Source of the DNA: Bacteroides sp.
GTDB taxonomy: Bacteria; Bacteroidota; Bacteroidia; Bacteroidales; Bacteroidaceae
Reading direction: 5' to 3'
DNA: 6,445 bases
NCBI GenBank assembly: GCA_030152865.1
Contig: JASLIW010000027.1
Location: 1 to 6,445 of the forward strand
The notes beneath the pieces are model-generated. The model made no database searches, had not been told where the DNA came from, and worked only from the letters and a program-made list of their open reading frames with translations. Positions 1-5,751 of the stretch are shown one piece after another (position 1 is the stretch's first letter; each line of letters opens with the position of its first letter). Made by a program: the position numbers and the translations under genes.

Positions 1-145
1 AGGAAAAAAGTAGATATGTCTCGTTTTGGGCATTAGTAAGCAGTATAATACTCCCCATAACCTAGACAACTCATAAAGTGCTAGATTTGAGAGTTAAGAT
101 GAAACTAATTGTTATTTTTCCCACGACAAGAAAAAAGAGAATTTT

Positions 146-574
146 ATGGGACGAAGAAGTAAATACAGTTCAACCTTTAAGGCACAAGTTGCCTTAGGTG
201 GTTTGAGGGGCGAGGAGACGATACAGAGTTTAGCGAAGCGATACGAGCTTAGTCCGAGCAAGATTACAGAATGGATGCGAGAACTTGAGGAGAACCTAGA
301 GATGATGCGTATTATTGATGGGCACCATATTGAGCATCCTACCTCTGGAGTTGTGCATATGCGTGATATGCTAAGACTGAGAGGTTACTCAGTTAATGAG
401 AAACAAGTAAGGCGTCTTATGCGTAAGATGGACATACTGGAGATCTACCCACAGAAGAGCCTGAGTAAGGGCACTGTGCCGAGCTATGTACATCCCTACT
501 TACTTAGAGGGCTTAAGGTAGAGCGCCCCACCAAAGTATCACCAAGCTACTGCCAGCCATGGAGTATGGCATAG
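146..574 (+). pseudogene. IS3-family transposase remnant (orfA-orfB deletion fusion)
   Basis: This is a 142-residue leftover of an IS3-type transposase. Residues 1-48 look like the OrfA helix-turn-helix (KYSSTFKAQVAL, then SLAKRYELSPSKITEWMREL). From about residue 51 the protein jumps straight into the OrfB N-terminal region: LEMMRIIDGHHIEHP, RGYSVNEKQVRRLMRKM, then YVHPYLLRGLKVERP at 114-128. In intact OrfB that segment leads into the DDE integrase core (usually ERPNQVW..DITY), but here the frame runs into unrelated residues and stops after 14 codons. The leucine-zipper part of OrfA, the start of OrfB and the whole catalytic domain are missing, so it cannot transpose. The programmed frameshift between orfA and orfB is also gone, because the deletion joined them in frame. 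No clear ribosome binding site is visible. The family call is firm; the subgroup (IS150/IS51-like) is a guess. Confidence 0.85.
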
Positions 575-667
575 TAGTAGCTGCATAACAATAAACAATA
601 ACCAATAACGATGTAAAGAGAAAGAAAATGAGTACGTTTGTAACAGTAAAAGAAAAAATACTAGCCC

Positions 668-689
668 GTTGTCGAAAAAGGGTCAGTAC
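668..689 (+). repeat. Right terminal inverted repeat of the IS3-type element
   Basis: The stretch ends in GAAAAAGGGTCAGTAC, whose complement GTACTGACCCTTTTTC matches the TGTACTGACCCC-like outer end of IS150/IS51-type IS3 elements as remembered from the family. It lies in the expected place, downstream of and in the same orientation as the transposase remnant. The terminal CA usual in IS3 ends is here CT or CTA, so the end may be mutated. Confidence 0.6.
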
Positions 690-748
690 TATAGAATACT
701 CCAAGGATGAGATAAGATTATCCTAAACAAATATTTAAATCTAAATTT

Positions 749-1894
749 ATGAATCCTCAAAATCTAATTCAGAATATATCAAACCAATTAAGGATTATAA
801 AATCTTTAGACAAAGCCTATGGCTCAGAACTATCTGTAGATTTTAATTCATTTAGATTCTATCCTCAAAATGAGAACAAGATATCAGAAATATTGGCTTT
901 TCTGCTAGACCCAAATGAAACCCATAATCAGGGTGATAGATATTTGAATATATTCTTAAATTATTTAGGCATAAGCTACAACACATCAAGCGTAGAGGTT
1001 ATAACTGAAAAAACTACAGGAACCAATAGAAGAATTGATATATGGCTCAGCTTTAACCAGAATAGCGAAATTATTGGGATAGAAAATAAAATACATGAAG
1101 ATACTCCAGATCAAGAAAATCAAATACATGATTATCTTGAGTATTTAAAAAAAGTAGCAATAGACAATTACACTTTACTATATCTAGCCCCTATAAATAA
1201 AGAATTAGACAAAAAATCTATTTCAGACGAAGAAAGAGCTATTGCTATAGAAAGTGGCAGATTAAAGTTTATCAACTATGAAGAAGATATTATACCAATA
1301 GTTGAATCATTTTACTACGCTACACAGAATGATCGAGTTCGCTCTTTCATCCACGACTTCAAACTCAAATTAGAAAACGATTATATCGGAGAAAACTTCA
1401 ATAAGATAACTATGATAAAAGAACAAATATTAGAAAGTAATGAGAGTATAGAATCTGCATTTACAATTCAATCAGCTTTAGATAGCATAAAAATAGAGCT
1501 AAAAGAAAAATTCAACAAGCAGTTATGTTCATTAGGTAAAGAACTTAATATAGAATTTAATCAAAAGCATTCTCATTTTATTCTTCCTAACTTACAAAAA
1601 CACTATTTCAAAGTTAATTATGAAGCTGGCGGTATTATTTATGGTATCGTCAAGACACCAGAACAGTATGACACTGATAGTAACAAATATGACATACAGC
1701 AAATTGTTAATGGCGTAGACTGTTTTAGGAATAATAAGTCCAGCCAGTGGTGGCCAGTATGGAGCAAGTTGTATGAGAATATTGATAAAAATAAAGATTT
1801 TTGGATAGACGTAGTTAATAAAAAGGCTATTAACGATATTAAAAACACCATTCAACAAATACTAGCTATGAAAGATCTTATAGATAAATATTAA
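749..1894 (+). CDS. PD-(D/E)XK nuclease superfamily protein (PDDEXK_4-like)
   Basis: A 381-residue protein whose N-terminal third resembles the PDDEXK_4 family. The visible motifs are the helix with ENKISEILAFLLDP (residues 42-55, candidate acidic residue E42), RRIDIWL (D97), and IGIENKIHEDTPDQENQI (E112-x-K114, followed by Q122 and Q125). This is the D...ExK...Q layout of the nuclease core, and the key residues are intact. Residues 200-260 are charged and helical. The C-terminal 120 residues contain an aromatic patch (SSQWWPVW at 331-338) and have no function I recognise. There is no signal peptide or membrane segment, so it is likely cytoplasmic. Sampled lines are about one third G+C against about one half in the hemerythrin gene, and the gene starts 59 bases after an IS end, which suggests transfer. 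No ribosome binding site is seen. Family members are often seen in accessory or defence regions; a defence role here is inference, and no methylase or ATPase partner is adjacent. Confidence 0.8.
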   Translation: MNPQNLIQNISNQLRIIKSLDKAYGSELSVDFNSFRFYPQNENKISEILAFLLDPNETHNQGDRYLNIFLNYLGISYNTSSVEVITEKTTGTNRRIDIWLSFNQNSEIIGIENKIHEDTPDQENQIHDYLEYLKKVAIDNYTLLYLAPINKELDKKSISDEERAIAIESGRLKFINYEEDIIPIVESFYYATQNDRVRSFIHDFKLKLENDYIGENFNKITMIKEQILESNESIESAFTIQSALDSIKIELKEKFNKQLCSLGKELNIEFNQKHSHFILPNLQKHYFKVNYEAGGIIYGIVKTPEQYDTDSNKYDIQQIVNGVDCFRNNKSSQWWPVWSKLYENIDKNKDFWIDVVNKKAINDIKNTIQQILAMKDLIDKY

Positions 1895-1910
1895 ACTTAA
1901 ATAAACAAAA

Positions 1911-1940
1911 TATGAAAAAGTTTTATGAAACTCTTTCATA
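1911..1940 (+). terminator. Stem-loop after the nuclease gene
   Basis: A 13-pair stem (TATGAAAAAGTTT with AAACTCTTTCATA, one mismatch) closes a TATG loop 17 bases after the nuclease stop codon. A weak outer stem, AACTTA at 1894-1899 with TAAGTT at 1948-1953, could extend it. No T-tract follows on the plus strand, so it may stabilise the 3' end rather than terminate transcription. Confidence 0.35.
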
Positions 1941-2054
1941 AAGTATCTAAGTTAAAACGATTTGCATACTCCCCCCAAAGCAAGACAGAAAATAATTAAC
2001 AACTCCCTCTCCACTTTTTTCACCAATAATTCTTCCATTCCATCCTAAAATAAG

Positions 2055-2062
2055 TATATTTA
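2055..2062 (+). promoter_or_regulatory. Weak candidate -7 box for the phosphoesterase gene
   Basis: TATATTTA matches seven of eight positions of the Bacteroidota TAnnTTTG box and lies 35 bases upstream of the phosphoesterase start. The position 19 bases upstream of it reads TTC rather than TTG, so the -33 element is poor. Confidence 0.3.
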
Positions 2063-2096
2063 CAGAAACATTCTAAATAATAACTTATTAATACTT

Positions 2097-3110
2097 ATGA
2101 AAAATTACAAGCAACTGACTACAGTAGCTCTACTACTGTTTAGTTTCCTTTTGTGCTATCCGCTCGGTGTAGCTGCTCAGAAAAACGAATTGAAGTTTAA
2201 GGCTGATGGTACTTTCAAGATAGTACAGCTCACAGATATCCATTATGTCTATCAAAATAAGAGCTCGGAAGAAGCTATGGAGCGTATCATAGAGCTACTC
2301 AAGCAGGAGCAGCCCGATTTGATTTTACTCACTGGCGATATGATTTATGGCAAACCTGGTGATAAGAGCTTCTTAACGGTGATGCACGCCATGTCTTCAC
2401 TGAATATCCCTTTTGCCTATACTTATGGCAATCACGACGATGAGCAAGGCTTGACTCGTGCAGAGCTTTATAAATTAGCCAAAGATGTTCCTTATAATAT
2501 CACAAGCACTACACCCAAGATACAGGGTGTGACCAATTATACACTAGAGATCAAGGGCAGTCAGGATAATAAGGTGGCCGAGGTGCTTTATATCATTGAT
2601 TCCAACAGCTATTCTCAAATAGAGGGTGTGGGCGGTTATGACTACATCAAAACCGACCAAATTGAGTGGTACAAAAAGATGAGTAAGAAGTACAGCAAAA
2701 AGAACAACAATCAGCCAGTGCCTGCTTTGGCTTTTTTCCACATCCCTACTCCTGAGTTCAAAGCGGCTACACGCCTCAAGCCACAGGATTTGAAGGGACA
2801 TTTCAAAGAAGAAATCTGTTCGCCTCAGCTCAATTCAGGCCTTGTTTGTGCTATGAAAGAGCAGGGAGATGTGCGAGGTATCTTTGTGGGTCACGACCAC
2901 GACAATGATTTTGTGGTAGATTGGTATGGCATCTTACTGGCCTACGGACGCTACTCGGGTGGCAAGACTGTCTATAACAACCTCGATGGCAATGGTATGC
3001 GTGTGATTGTGCTCCATGAGGACAGCCCTGCATTTAATACTTGGGTGGCTACTGCTAAGGAGAAGTTCCCTGTTTACAACTACCCTGCTGATTTTATCAA
3101 AGAAAAATAA
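2097..3110 (+). CDS. Secreted calcineurin-like metallophosphoesterase (Dcr2-type)
   Basis: A 337-residue phosphoesterase with all five metal-site motifs in order: LTDIHY (D47, H49), LLTGDM (D81), GNHDDE (N112, H113), FFHIPTPEF (H215) and GHDHDND (H266, H268). The spacing and the HIPTPE block match the Dcr2-like branch of the purple acid phosphatase/calcineurin fold, which binds two metal ions and hydrolyses phosphate esters; the substrate cannot be told. Residues 1-28 form a Sec signal peptide (charged start, LLLFSFLLC core, cleavage likely near VAAQ). Cys20 is not in a good lipobox, so I favour a periplasmic or exported soluble protein over a lipoprotein. The gene stands alone: about 200 bases separate it from the nuclease gene and a strong terminator follows. 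There is no Shine-Dalgarno sequence, as is common in Bacteroidota. The start precedes the signal peptide directly and no in-frame alternative looks better. Confidence 0.92.
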   Translation: MKNYKQLTTVALLLFSFLLCYPLGVAAQKNELKFKADGTFKIVQLTDIHYVYQNKSSEEAMERIIELLKQEQPDLILLTGDMIYGKPGDKSFLTVMHAMSSLNIPFAYTYGNHDDEQGLTRAELYKLAKDVPYNITSTTPKIQGVTNYTLEIKGSQDNKVAEVLYIIDSNSYSQIEGVGGYDYIKTDQIEWYKKMSKKYSKKNNNQPVPALAFFHIPTPEFKAATRLKPQDLKGHFKEEICSPQLNSGLVCAMKEQGDVRGIFVGHDHDNDFVVDWYGILLAYGRYSGGKTVYNNLDGNGMRVIVLHEDSPAFNTWVATAKEKFPVYNYPADFIKEK

Positions 3111-3136
3111 GAACAACTAGAAATAGAGATTCTATA

Positions 3137-3171
3137 AAAGAGGCTTAGGTTCTTCCTGAGTCTCTTTTTTT
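3137..3171 (+). terminator. Rho-independent terminator of the phosphoesterase gene
   Basis: AGAGGCTTAGG (3139-3149) pairs with CCTGAGTCTCT (3155-3165) through 11 pairs, two of them G-U, around the loop TTCTT, and a run of seven T follows. It begins 27 bases after the stop codon. Confidence 0.85.
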
Positions 3172-3368
3172 GGCCCGAAGCGCTACAGGTTTAGCTGCTA
3201 AGATCAGGTCAAGCATTAACAATACTTAGCAAACAAAAGTACCCTAATTTAGGTTATTAAAAAGCCCCAGTTTAGCCCAGGCCATGAGGCAGGGTCACAA
3301 GCCTCTTACTTCAGGATATGAATCTGTTGAGGCAGGGATCTTTGAGGCTTGGATCAGGGACCTATTAT
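3172..3368. other. Non-coding leader region with several inverted repeats
   Basis: This is the first part of the 339-base gap before the hemerythrin gene. No gene is seen. It contains several dyads: TGCTAAG/CTTAGCA (3196-3202 and 3225-3231), CCTAA-T-TTAGG (3243-3253), and CAAGCCTC/GAGGCTTG (3298-3305 and 3344-3351). TGAGGCAGGG also occurs twice as a direct repeat (3285-3294 and 3328-3337). An open frame runs from 3318 into the hemerythrin gene, but it crosses the promoter and is not expected to be translated. Confidence 0.5.
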
Positions 3369-3380
3369 TTTGGGCCCAAA
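3369..3380. promoter_or_regulatory. Perfect palindrome, candidate operator
   Basis: TTTGGGCCCAAA is a perfect 12-base palindrome whose right edge is 16 bases upstream of the -33 element of the hemerythrin promoter. This position suits an activator site. Which protein binds it, if any, is unknown; the LuxR-type regulator of the same operon is one candidate. Confidence 0.4.
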
Positions 3381-3396
3381 TACCTACTATTGGGGA

Positions 3397-3426
3397 TTGA
3401 TTACTCATTAAATTTAAGTTACTTTG
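3397..3426 (+). promoter_or_regulatory. Bacteroidota-type promoter of the hemerythrin-LuxR operon
   Basis: TTG at 3397-3399 is followed by exactly 19 bases and then TTACTTTG at 3419-3426, which differs from the TAnnTTTG -7 consensus at one position. Transcription would start near 3431-3434, giving a leader of under 20 bases before the ATG at 3450. Confidence 0.7.
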
Positions 3427-3433
3427 CAACTTT

Positions 3434-3442
3434 AGGAAAGGA
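3434..3442 (+). promoter_or_regulatory. Ribosome binding site that decides the hemerythrin start
   Basis: AGGAAAGGA lies 7 bases before the ATG at 3450. Most genes in this window lack such a site, so together with the promoter just upstream it fixes the start at 3450 rather than at the in-frame ATG at 3318. Confidence 0.7.
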
Positions 3443-3449
3443 TACACAT

Positions 3450-4148
3450 ATGGAACAAACGGTAAGATACAGTGCACAAGACAAAATGGCTACGCTTATC
3501 AGTCATAATAGCGCTCTGCTGCAAATAGTGAGTTGCTTCAACATTCCACTGGGCTTTGCAGAACTCACTGTGGAGGAGGTTTGTGAGCAAAACAAGGTGC
3601 ATGCACCTACTTTTTTGGCCGTGATTAATTTTGTGGCCGATGGATTTTCGCTCTTAGATGCCAATTACGAAAACCTCTCTATCCAATCTTTGGTTCGCTA
3701 CCTCAAGCAGACTCATACTTACTATCTGGAGCACCTACTACCCGACATCCGTACCAAGCTAGTGGCAGCCATTTGTGGAGCTAAGAGCAAGGTAGCTCAA
3801 CTCATTTTGCGTGCCTTTGATGAGTACACACATGAGATAGACAAACATATGAATTACGAGGATCAAACTGTTTTTGTCTACGTGGAGAATCTATTGGAGG
3901 GTAAGCAAAAGCCCAACTACCAAATCAAAACCTACTCCAAGCACCACGACTTGGTGAGTGAGCGACTCAGCGAGCTCAAAAATATTATTATTAAGTACGC
4001 ACCCGACGAGGTGGATAATTTTTTGCTGACCACAGCACTTTTGGATATCTATATGTGTGAGATAGGCTTAGAGTGGCATTGCAAGATAGAAGATTACCTC
4101 TTTTCGCCTCTGGTACATAGTTACGAACGGAAACTTCAAGAAAAATGA
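3450..4148 (+). CDS. YtfE/RIC-like di-iron hemerythrin-domain protein
   Basis: A 232-residue cytoplasmic protein. Residues 13-60 resemble the ScdA_N helical domain (TVEEVCEQNKVHAPTF at 40-55), and about 80-225 form a hemerythrin four-helix bundle. The metal ligands are visible as H89, H133-x3-E137, H165 or H166, and H210-x3-E214. This spacing closely follows the six iron ligands I recall for E. coli YtfE (H84, H129, E133, H160, H204, E208), so a di-iron centre is likely. YtfE-type proteins repair or supply iron to damaged Fe-S clusters under nitric oxide or oxidative stress. Unlike classic members, the N-terminal Cys-Cys pair is missing (NIPLGFAEL in its place), while C29 and C45 remain. The start at 3450 is chosen because a promoter and a Shine-Dalgarno sequence lie immediately upstream. 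The stop overlaps the next start (ATGA), which implies translational coupling with the regulator gene. Confidence 0.85.
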   Translation: MEQTVRYSAQDKMATLISHNSALLQIVSCFNIPLGFAELTVEEVCEQNKVHAPTFLAVINFVADGFSLLDANYENLSIQSLVRYLKQTHTYYLEHLLPDIRTKLVAAICGAKSKVAQLILRAFDEYTHEIDKHMNYEDQTVFVYVENLLEGKQKPNYQIKTYSKHHDLVSERLSELKNIIIKYAPDEVDNFLLTTALLDIYMCEIGLEWHCKIEDYLFSPLVHSYERKLQEK

Positions 4149-4750
4149 AAAGTATAGAGACTCAACATATCGCTATTGCAGAAGAGTCTGTCATTGTCCG
4201 TTCAGGTCTTTCTGCAGCTCTTAGGCGCATACCTAAGCTCAGCATACAAACGGTAGAAATTAGGTCGCTCAATGCACTGGAAGATTGCATGCGTACCCAG
4301 CCGATTGATTTACTCATTGTCAATCCTTATTTCAATGATTTTTTTGATATCGATGAGCTAAGGGAGCGTCTGGACGAACGTGACATCAAAGTGGTGGCAC
4401 TAACTACTACTTATGTTGCCCCCCACCTGCTAGCCAAGTATGATGCTACTATTGAGCTCTACGATTCGCTCTCTAAACTCAATGACACCCTCAGTAAGTT
4501 GATTCTCAAGAATAGCAATGAGAATGAGCAAGAATCACTCAGTGATCGAGAAAAGGAGGTGGTGGTCTGTGTGGCCAAGGGGATGACCAATAAGGAAATT
4601 GCGGAGACGCTCTTTTTGTCGATTCATACTGTCAATACACACCGCAAAAACATCAGTAGAAAACTACAGATCAATAGCCCCTCTGGGCTGACCATTTATG
4701 CCATAGTCAATAAGCTCGTAGATATTGATGAGATTCAAGCTGACCTCTAG
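4145..4750 (+). CDS. LuxR/NarL-type regulator with degenerate receiver domain
   Basis: A 201-residue DNA-binding protein. Residues 131-187 are a clear LuxR-type helix-turn-helix (LSDREKEVVVCVAKGMTNKE, then LSIHTVNTHRKNISRKL). Residues 8-120 align with a response-regulator receiver, but the phosphorylation site is not standard: the acidic pair is E13-E14, the phospho-acceptor aspartate position is N60 (DLLIVNP), and the conserved lysine is absent around Y106. T87 is in place. It therefore probably does not take phosphate from a histidine kinase, and none is encoded nearby. It overlaps the hemerythrin gene by 4 bases, so the two are made together. A reasonable inference is that it responds to a ligand or to its partner and controls iron or nitrosative stress genes, possibly its own promoter. 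The target genes are unknown. Confidence 0.85.
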   Translation: MKSIETQHIAIAEESVIVRSGLSAALRRIPKLSIQTVEIRSLNALEDCMRTQPIDLLIVNPYFNDFFDIDELRERLDERDIKVVALTTTYVAPHLLAKYDATIELYDSLSKLNDTLSKLILKNSNENEQESLSDREKEVVVCVAKGMTNKEIAETLFLSIHTVNTHRKNISRKLQINSPSGLTIYAIVNKLVDIDEIQADL

Positions 4751-4763
4751 GTCGGCTTTTTTT
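4737..4763 (+). terminator. Terminator overlapping the regulator stop codon
   Basis: AAGCTGACC (4737-4745) pairs with GGTCGGCTT (4750-4758), with one G-U pair, around the loop TCTA, followed by a run of T to 4763. The TAG stop codon (4748-4750) lies in the loop and the first base of the right arm, so the 3' untranslated region is almost absent. Confidence 0.8.
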
Positions 4764-4786
4764 ATAGGCCTAGAGCTAGGACCAAT

Positions 4787-4818
4787 AAAAAAAGGAAGTA
4801 AATGACTTACTTCCTTTT
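4787..4818 (-). terminator. Terminator of tRNA-Thr
   Basis: On the minus strand AAAAGGAAGTAA pairs perfectly with TTACTTCCTTTT around the loop GTCAT, and a run of U follows (A-run 4787-4793 on the plus strand). It starts directly after the tRNA 3' end and faces the operon terminator at 4737-4763. Confidence 0.85.
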
Positions 4819-4819
4819 G

Positions 4820-4893
4820 AGCCTCTTGTCGGATTCGAACCAACGACCCCGAGATTACAAATCACGTGCTCTGGCCAACTGAGCTAAAGAGGC
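4820..4893 (-). tRNA. tRNA-Thr (anticodon TGT)
   Basis: On the minus strand the acceptor arms GCCTCTT and AAGAGGC pair fully. The D-arm is GCTC-AGTTGGCCA-GAGC, the anticodon loop TTTGTAA gives anticodon TGT, and the T-arm reads GTTGG-TTCGAAT-CCGAC. The discriminator is T at 4820. CCA is not encoded (CAA follows), so it must be added by the nucleotidyltransferase. One U-U mismatch lies in the middle of the anticodon stem. The length is 74 nt including the discriminator. Confidence 0.95.
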
Positions 4894-4915
4894 GTTATCT
4901 TTACGATTACGGATG

Positions 4916-4946
4916 CAAATATAGAGCGTTTTTTAGAATCTACAAA
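4916..4946 (-). promoter_or_regulatory. Promoter of tRNA-Thr
   Basis: Read on the minus strand, TTTG (4946-4943), exactly 19 bases, then TATATTTG (4923-4916) is a full match to the Bacteroidota TTTG-N19-TAnnTTTG promoter. It ends 22 bases upstream of the mature tRNA 5' end. Confidence 0.85.
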
Positions 4947-5051
4947 TTTCTAGCCATACTTTTTTTGGTAAAAATATACAGCCTTTCTCACTTGTGCTCA
5001 AAACAGCTTGTGTACGAGGCTATAAGCCATTTTCATTTTTTTCAATTTTAT

Positions 5052-5309
5052 CTATTCGTCCGGCTTATTGACCTGCTTGATGAGGTAGTTTAAACCAACT
5101 AAGACTACAAGGCAGGCTCCTAAGACGGCAATAAAATAACTCAATAGAGGGAGCTGAAAAAGATAGAGGGAGACAAAGCCTCCGATAAGGGCACCAAGGG
5201 TGGCCAAAGTCGAGAGAAAAAGGAGTATGAATCCCTTCTCCTGAAAGAGCCAGCCAAAGACAAAGCCCACCAGAATTCCTACAATTAGATATGTTACGAA
5301 ATAGCTCAT
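5052..5309 (-). CDS. Small three-helix membrane protein, diverged GlsB-like paralogue
   Basis: An 85-residue very hydrophobic protein with three predicted membrane helices (about 3-22, 27-49 and 55-78) and a short charged tail ending NKPDE. It aligns without gaps, at an offset of one, with the first half of the GlsB-like protein encoded just upstream: G11, G15, G19, G26, G39 and the pair G43-G44 fall on G10, G14, G18, G25, G38 and G42-G43. That points to an old tandem duplication. A strong GAGGAGGT site lies directly before the ATG, and only 35 bases separate it from the preceding gene, so the two form an operon. No terminator is seen after it. The function is unknown; a role in envelope stress is inferred only from its neighbour. 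Confidence 0.75.
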   Translation of the reverse strand: MSYFVTYLIVGILVGFVFGWLFQEKGFILLFLSTLATLGALIGGFVSLYLFQLPLLSYFIAVLGACLVVLVGLNYLIKQVNKPDE

Positions 5310-5312
5310 TCT

Positions 5313-5320
5313 ACCTCCTC
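5313..5320 (-). promoter_or_regulatory. Strong Shine-Dalgarno of the small membrane protein
   Basis: GAGGAGGT on the minus strand lies 3 bases before the ATG. A near-perfect site like this is unusual in this window and suggests efficient translation; the spacing is rather short. Confidence 0.65.
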
Positions 5321-5337
5321 TATTGATTGTCTGTTAT

Positions 5338-5356
5338 GCTCGGGCTATTTCCGAGC
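5338..5356 (-). other. Intercistronic stem-loop
   Basis: GCTCGG (5338-5343) and CCGAGC (5351-5356) form a 6-pair G+C-rich stem with a 7-base loop holding the stop codon of the GlsB-like gene. No T-tract follows on the minus strand, so partial read-through or mRNA stabilisation is more likely than termination. Confidence 0.4.
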
Positions 5357-5590
5357 GATTAGCTTGGCTACATAAAGCAGTAAGACTGCTCCTACCACTG
5401 AGGTGATAAGGCTACCTATGATTCCTCCATTGGTGTGTAGTCCTAACAGACCAAATACCCAGCCCCCTACTACTCCACCTAAGATACCAAGGATTAGATT
5501 CCAAAGGAAGCCTAGGCCGCCACCTTTCATTAAGTTTCCTGCAATATAGCCTGATAAGGCTCCGATTAAAATTGATAAAATGATTCCCAT
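5345..5590 (-). CDS. GlsB/YeaQ/YmgE family stress-response membrane protein
   Basis: An 81-residue protein with the hallmarks of the transglycosylase-associated (GlsB/YeaQ/YmgE) family: about the usual length of 80-85 residues, three membrane helices (about 2-20, 27-50 and 55-77), the glycine ladder GALSGYIAGNLMKGGGLGF at 10-28, and GILGGVVGGWVFGLLG at 35-50. Family members are inner-membrane proteins induced by general or envelope stress; their biochemical role is not established, despite the transglycosylase name. The gene is first in a two-gene unit with its diverged copy downstream. No Shine-Dalgarno sequence is seen; the upstream region is AT-rich, and a perfect dyad lies about 55 bases upstream. 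No confident promoter was found. Confidence 0.88.
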   Translation of the reverse strand: MGIILSILIGALSGYIAGNLMKGGGLGFLWNLILGILGGVVGGWVFGLLGLHTNGGIIGSLITSVVGAVLLLYVAKLIARK

Positions 5591-5643
5591 ATTAATAAGT
5601 ATTGTTTTTTAATTATCCTTTATTTATCCTATAAACAACGCAT

Positions 5644-5660
5644 AAGAACAAAGTGTTCTT
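5644..5660. promoter_or_regulatory. 17-base dyad upstream of the GlsB-like gene
   Basis: AAGAACA-AAG-TGTTCTT is a perfect 7-base inverted repeat with a 3-base centre, 54 bases upstream of the GlsB-like start. It could be an operator; no known regulator motif was recognised. Confidence 0.35.
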
Positions 5661-5751
5661 GGAATAGCATTTATATTAAAGAGACAGCTAGCCTGAGGCT
5701 ATAACAAGCCACCGTTCGAGCCTCGCTCTGAGGGACTAAAAATAGACTTAC

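Larger units (their letters stand above)
146..690 (+). mobile_element. Degenerate IS3-family insertion sequence
   Basis: The remnant is bounded on the right by a sequence typical of IS3-group ends, and on the left only by the start of the transposase remnant. Between the broken orf and the right end (575-667) lies AT-rich filler with ACAATAA-like repeats and no recognisable orfB C-terminus. No convincing left terminal repeat is seen in bases 1-145; a short TTTTT...CGACAA similarity near 115-130 is too weak to call. The true left boundary is therefore unknown. No target-site duplication could be identified. Confidence 0.65.

Noticed and set aside
575..667. ACAATAA-type repeats, considered as a CRISPR or tandem array
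   Set aside because: They are short and irregular with no unique spacers; this is low-complexity AT-rich DNA.
669..686. Outward promoter from the IS end driving the nuclease gene
   Set aside because: A TTG is present in the terminal repeat, but the sequence at the right distance (TATAGAATA) lacks TTTG of the -7 box.
628..726. 32-codon frame spanning the IS right end
   Set aside because: It is too short, matches no family, and runs through the terminal repeat.
4866..5093. 75-codon plus-strand frame starting inside the tRNA
   Set aside because: It begins within tRNA-Thr, crosses its promoter and overlaps the end of the membrane protein gene.
5708..5735. tRNA T-loop-like GTTCGAGCCTC, considered as a tRNA fragment or attachment site
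   Set aside because: The flanking bases do not form a T-stem or acceptor stem and no matching copy of the tRNA-Thr 3' end was seen.
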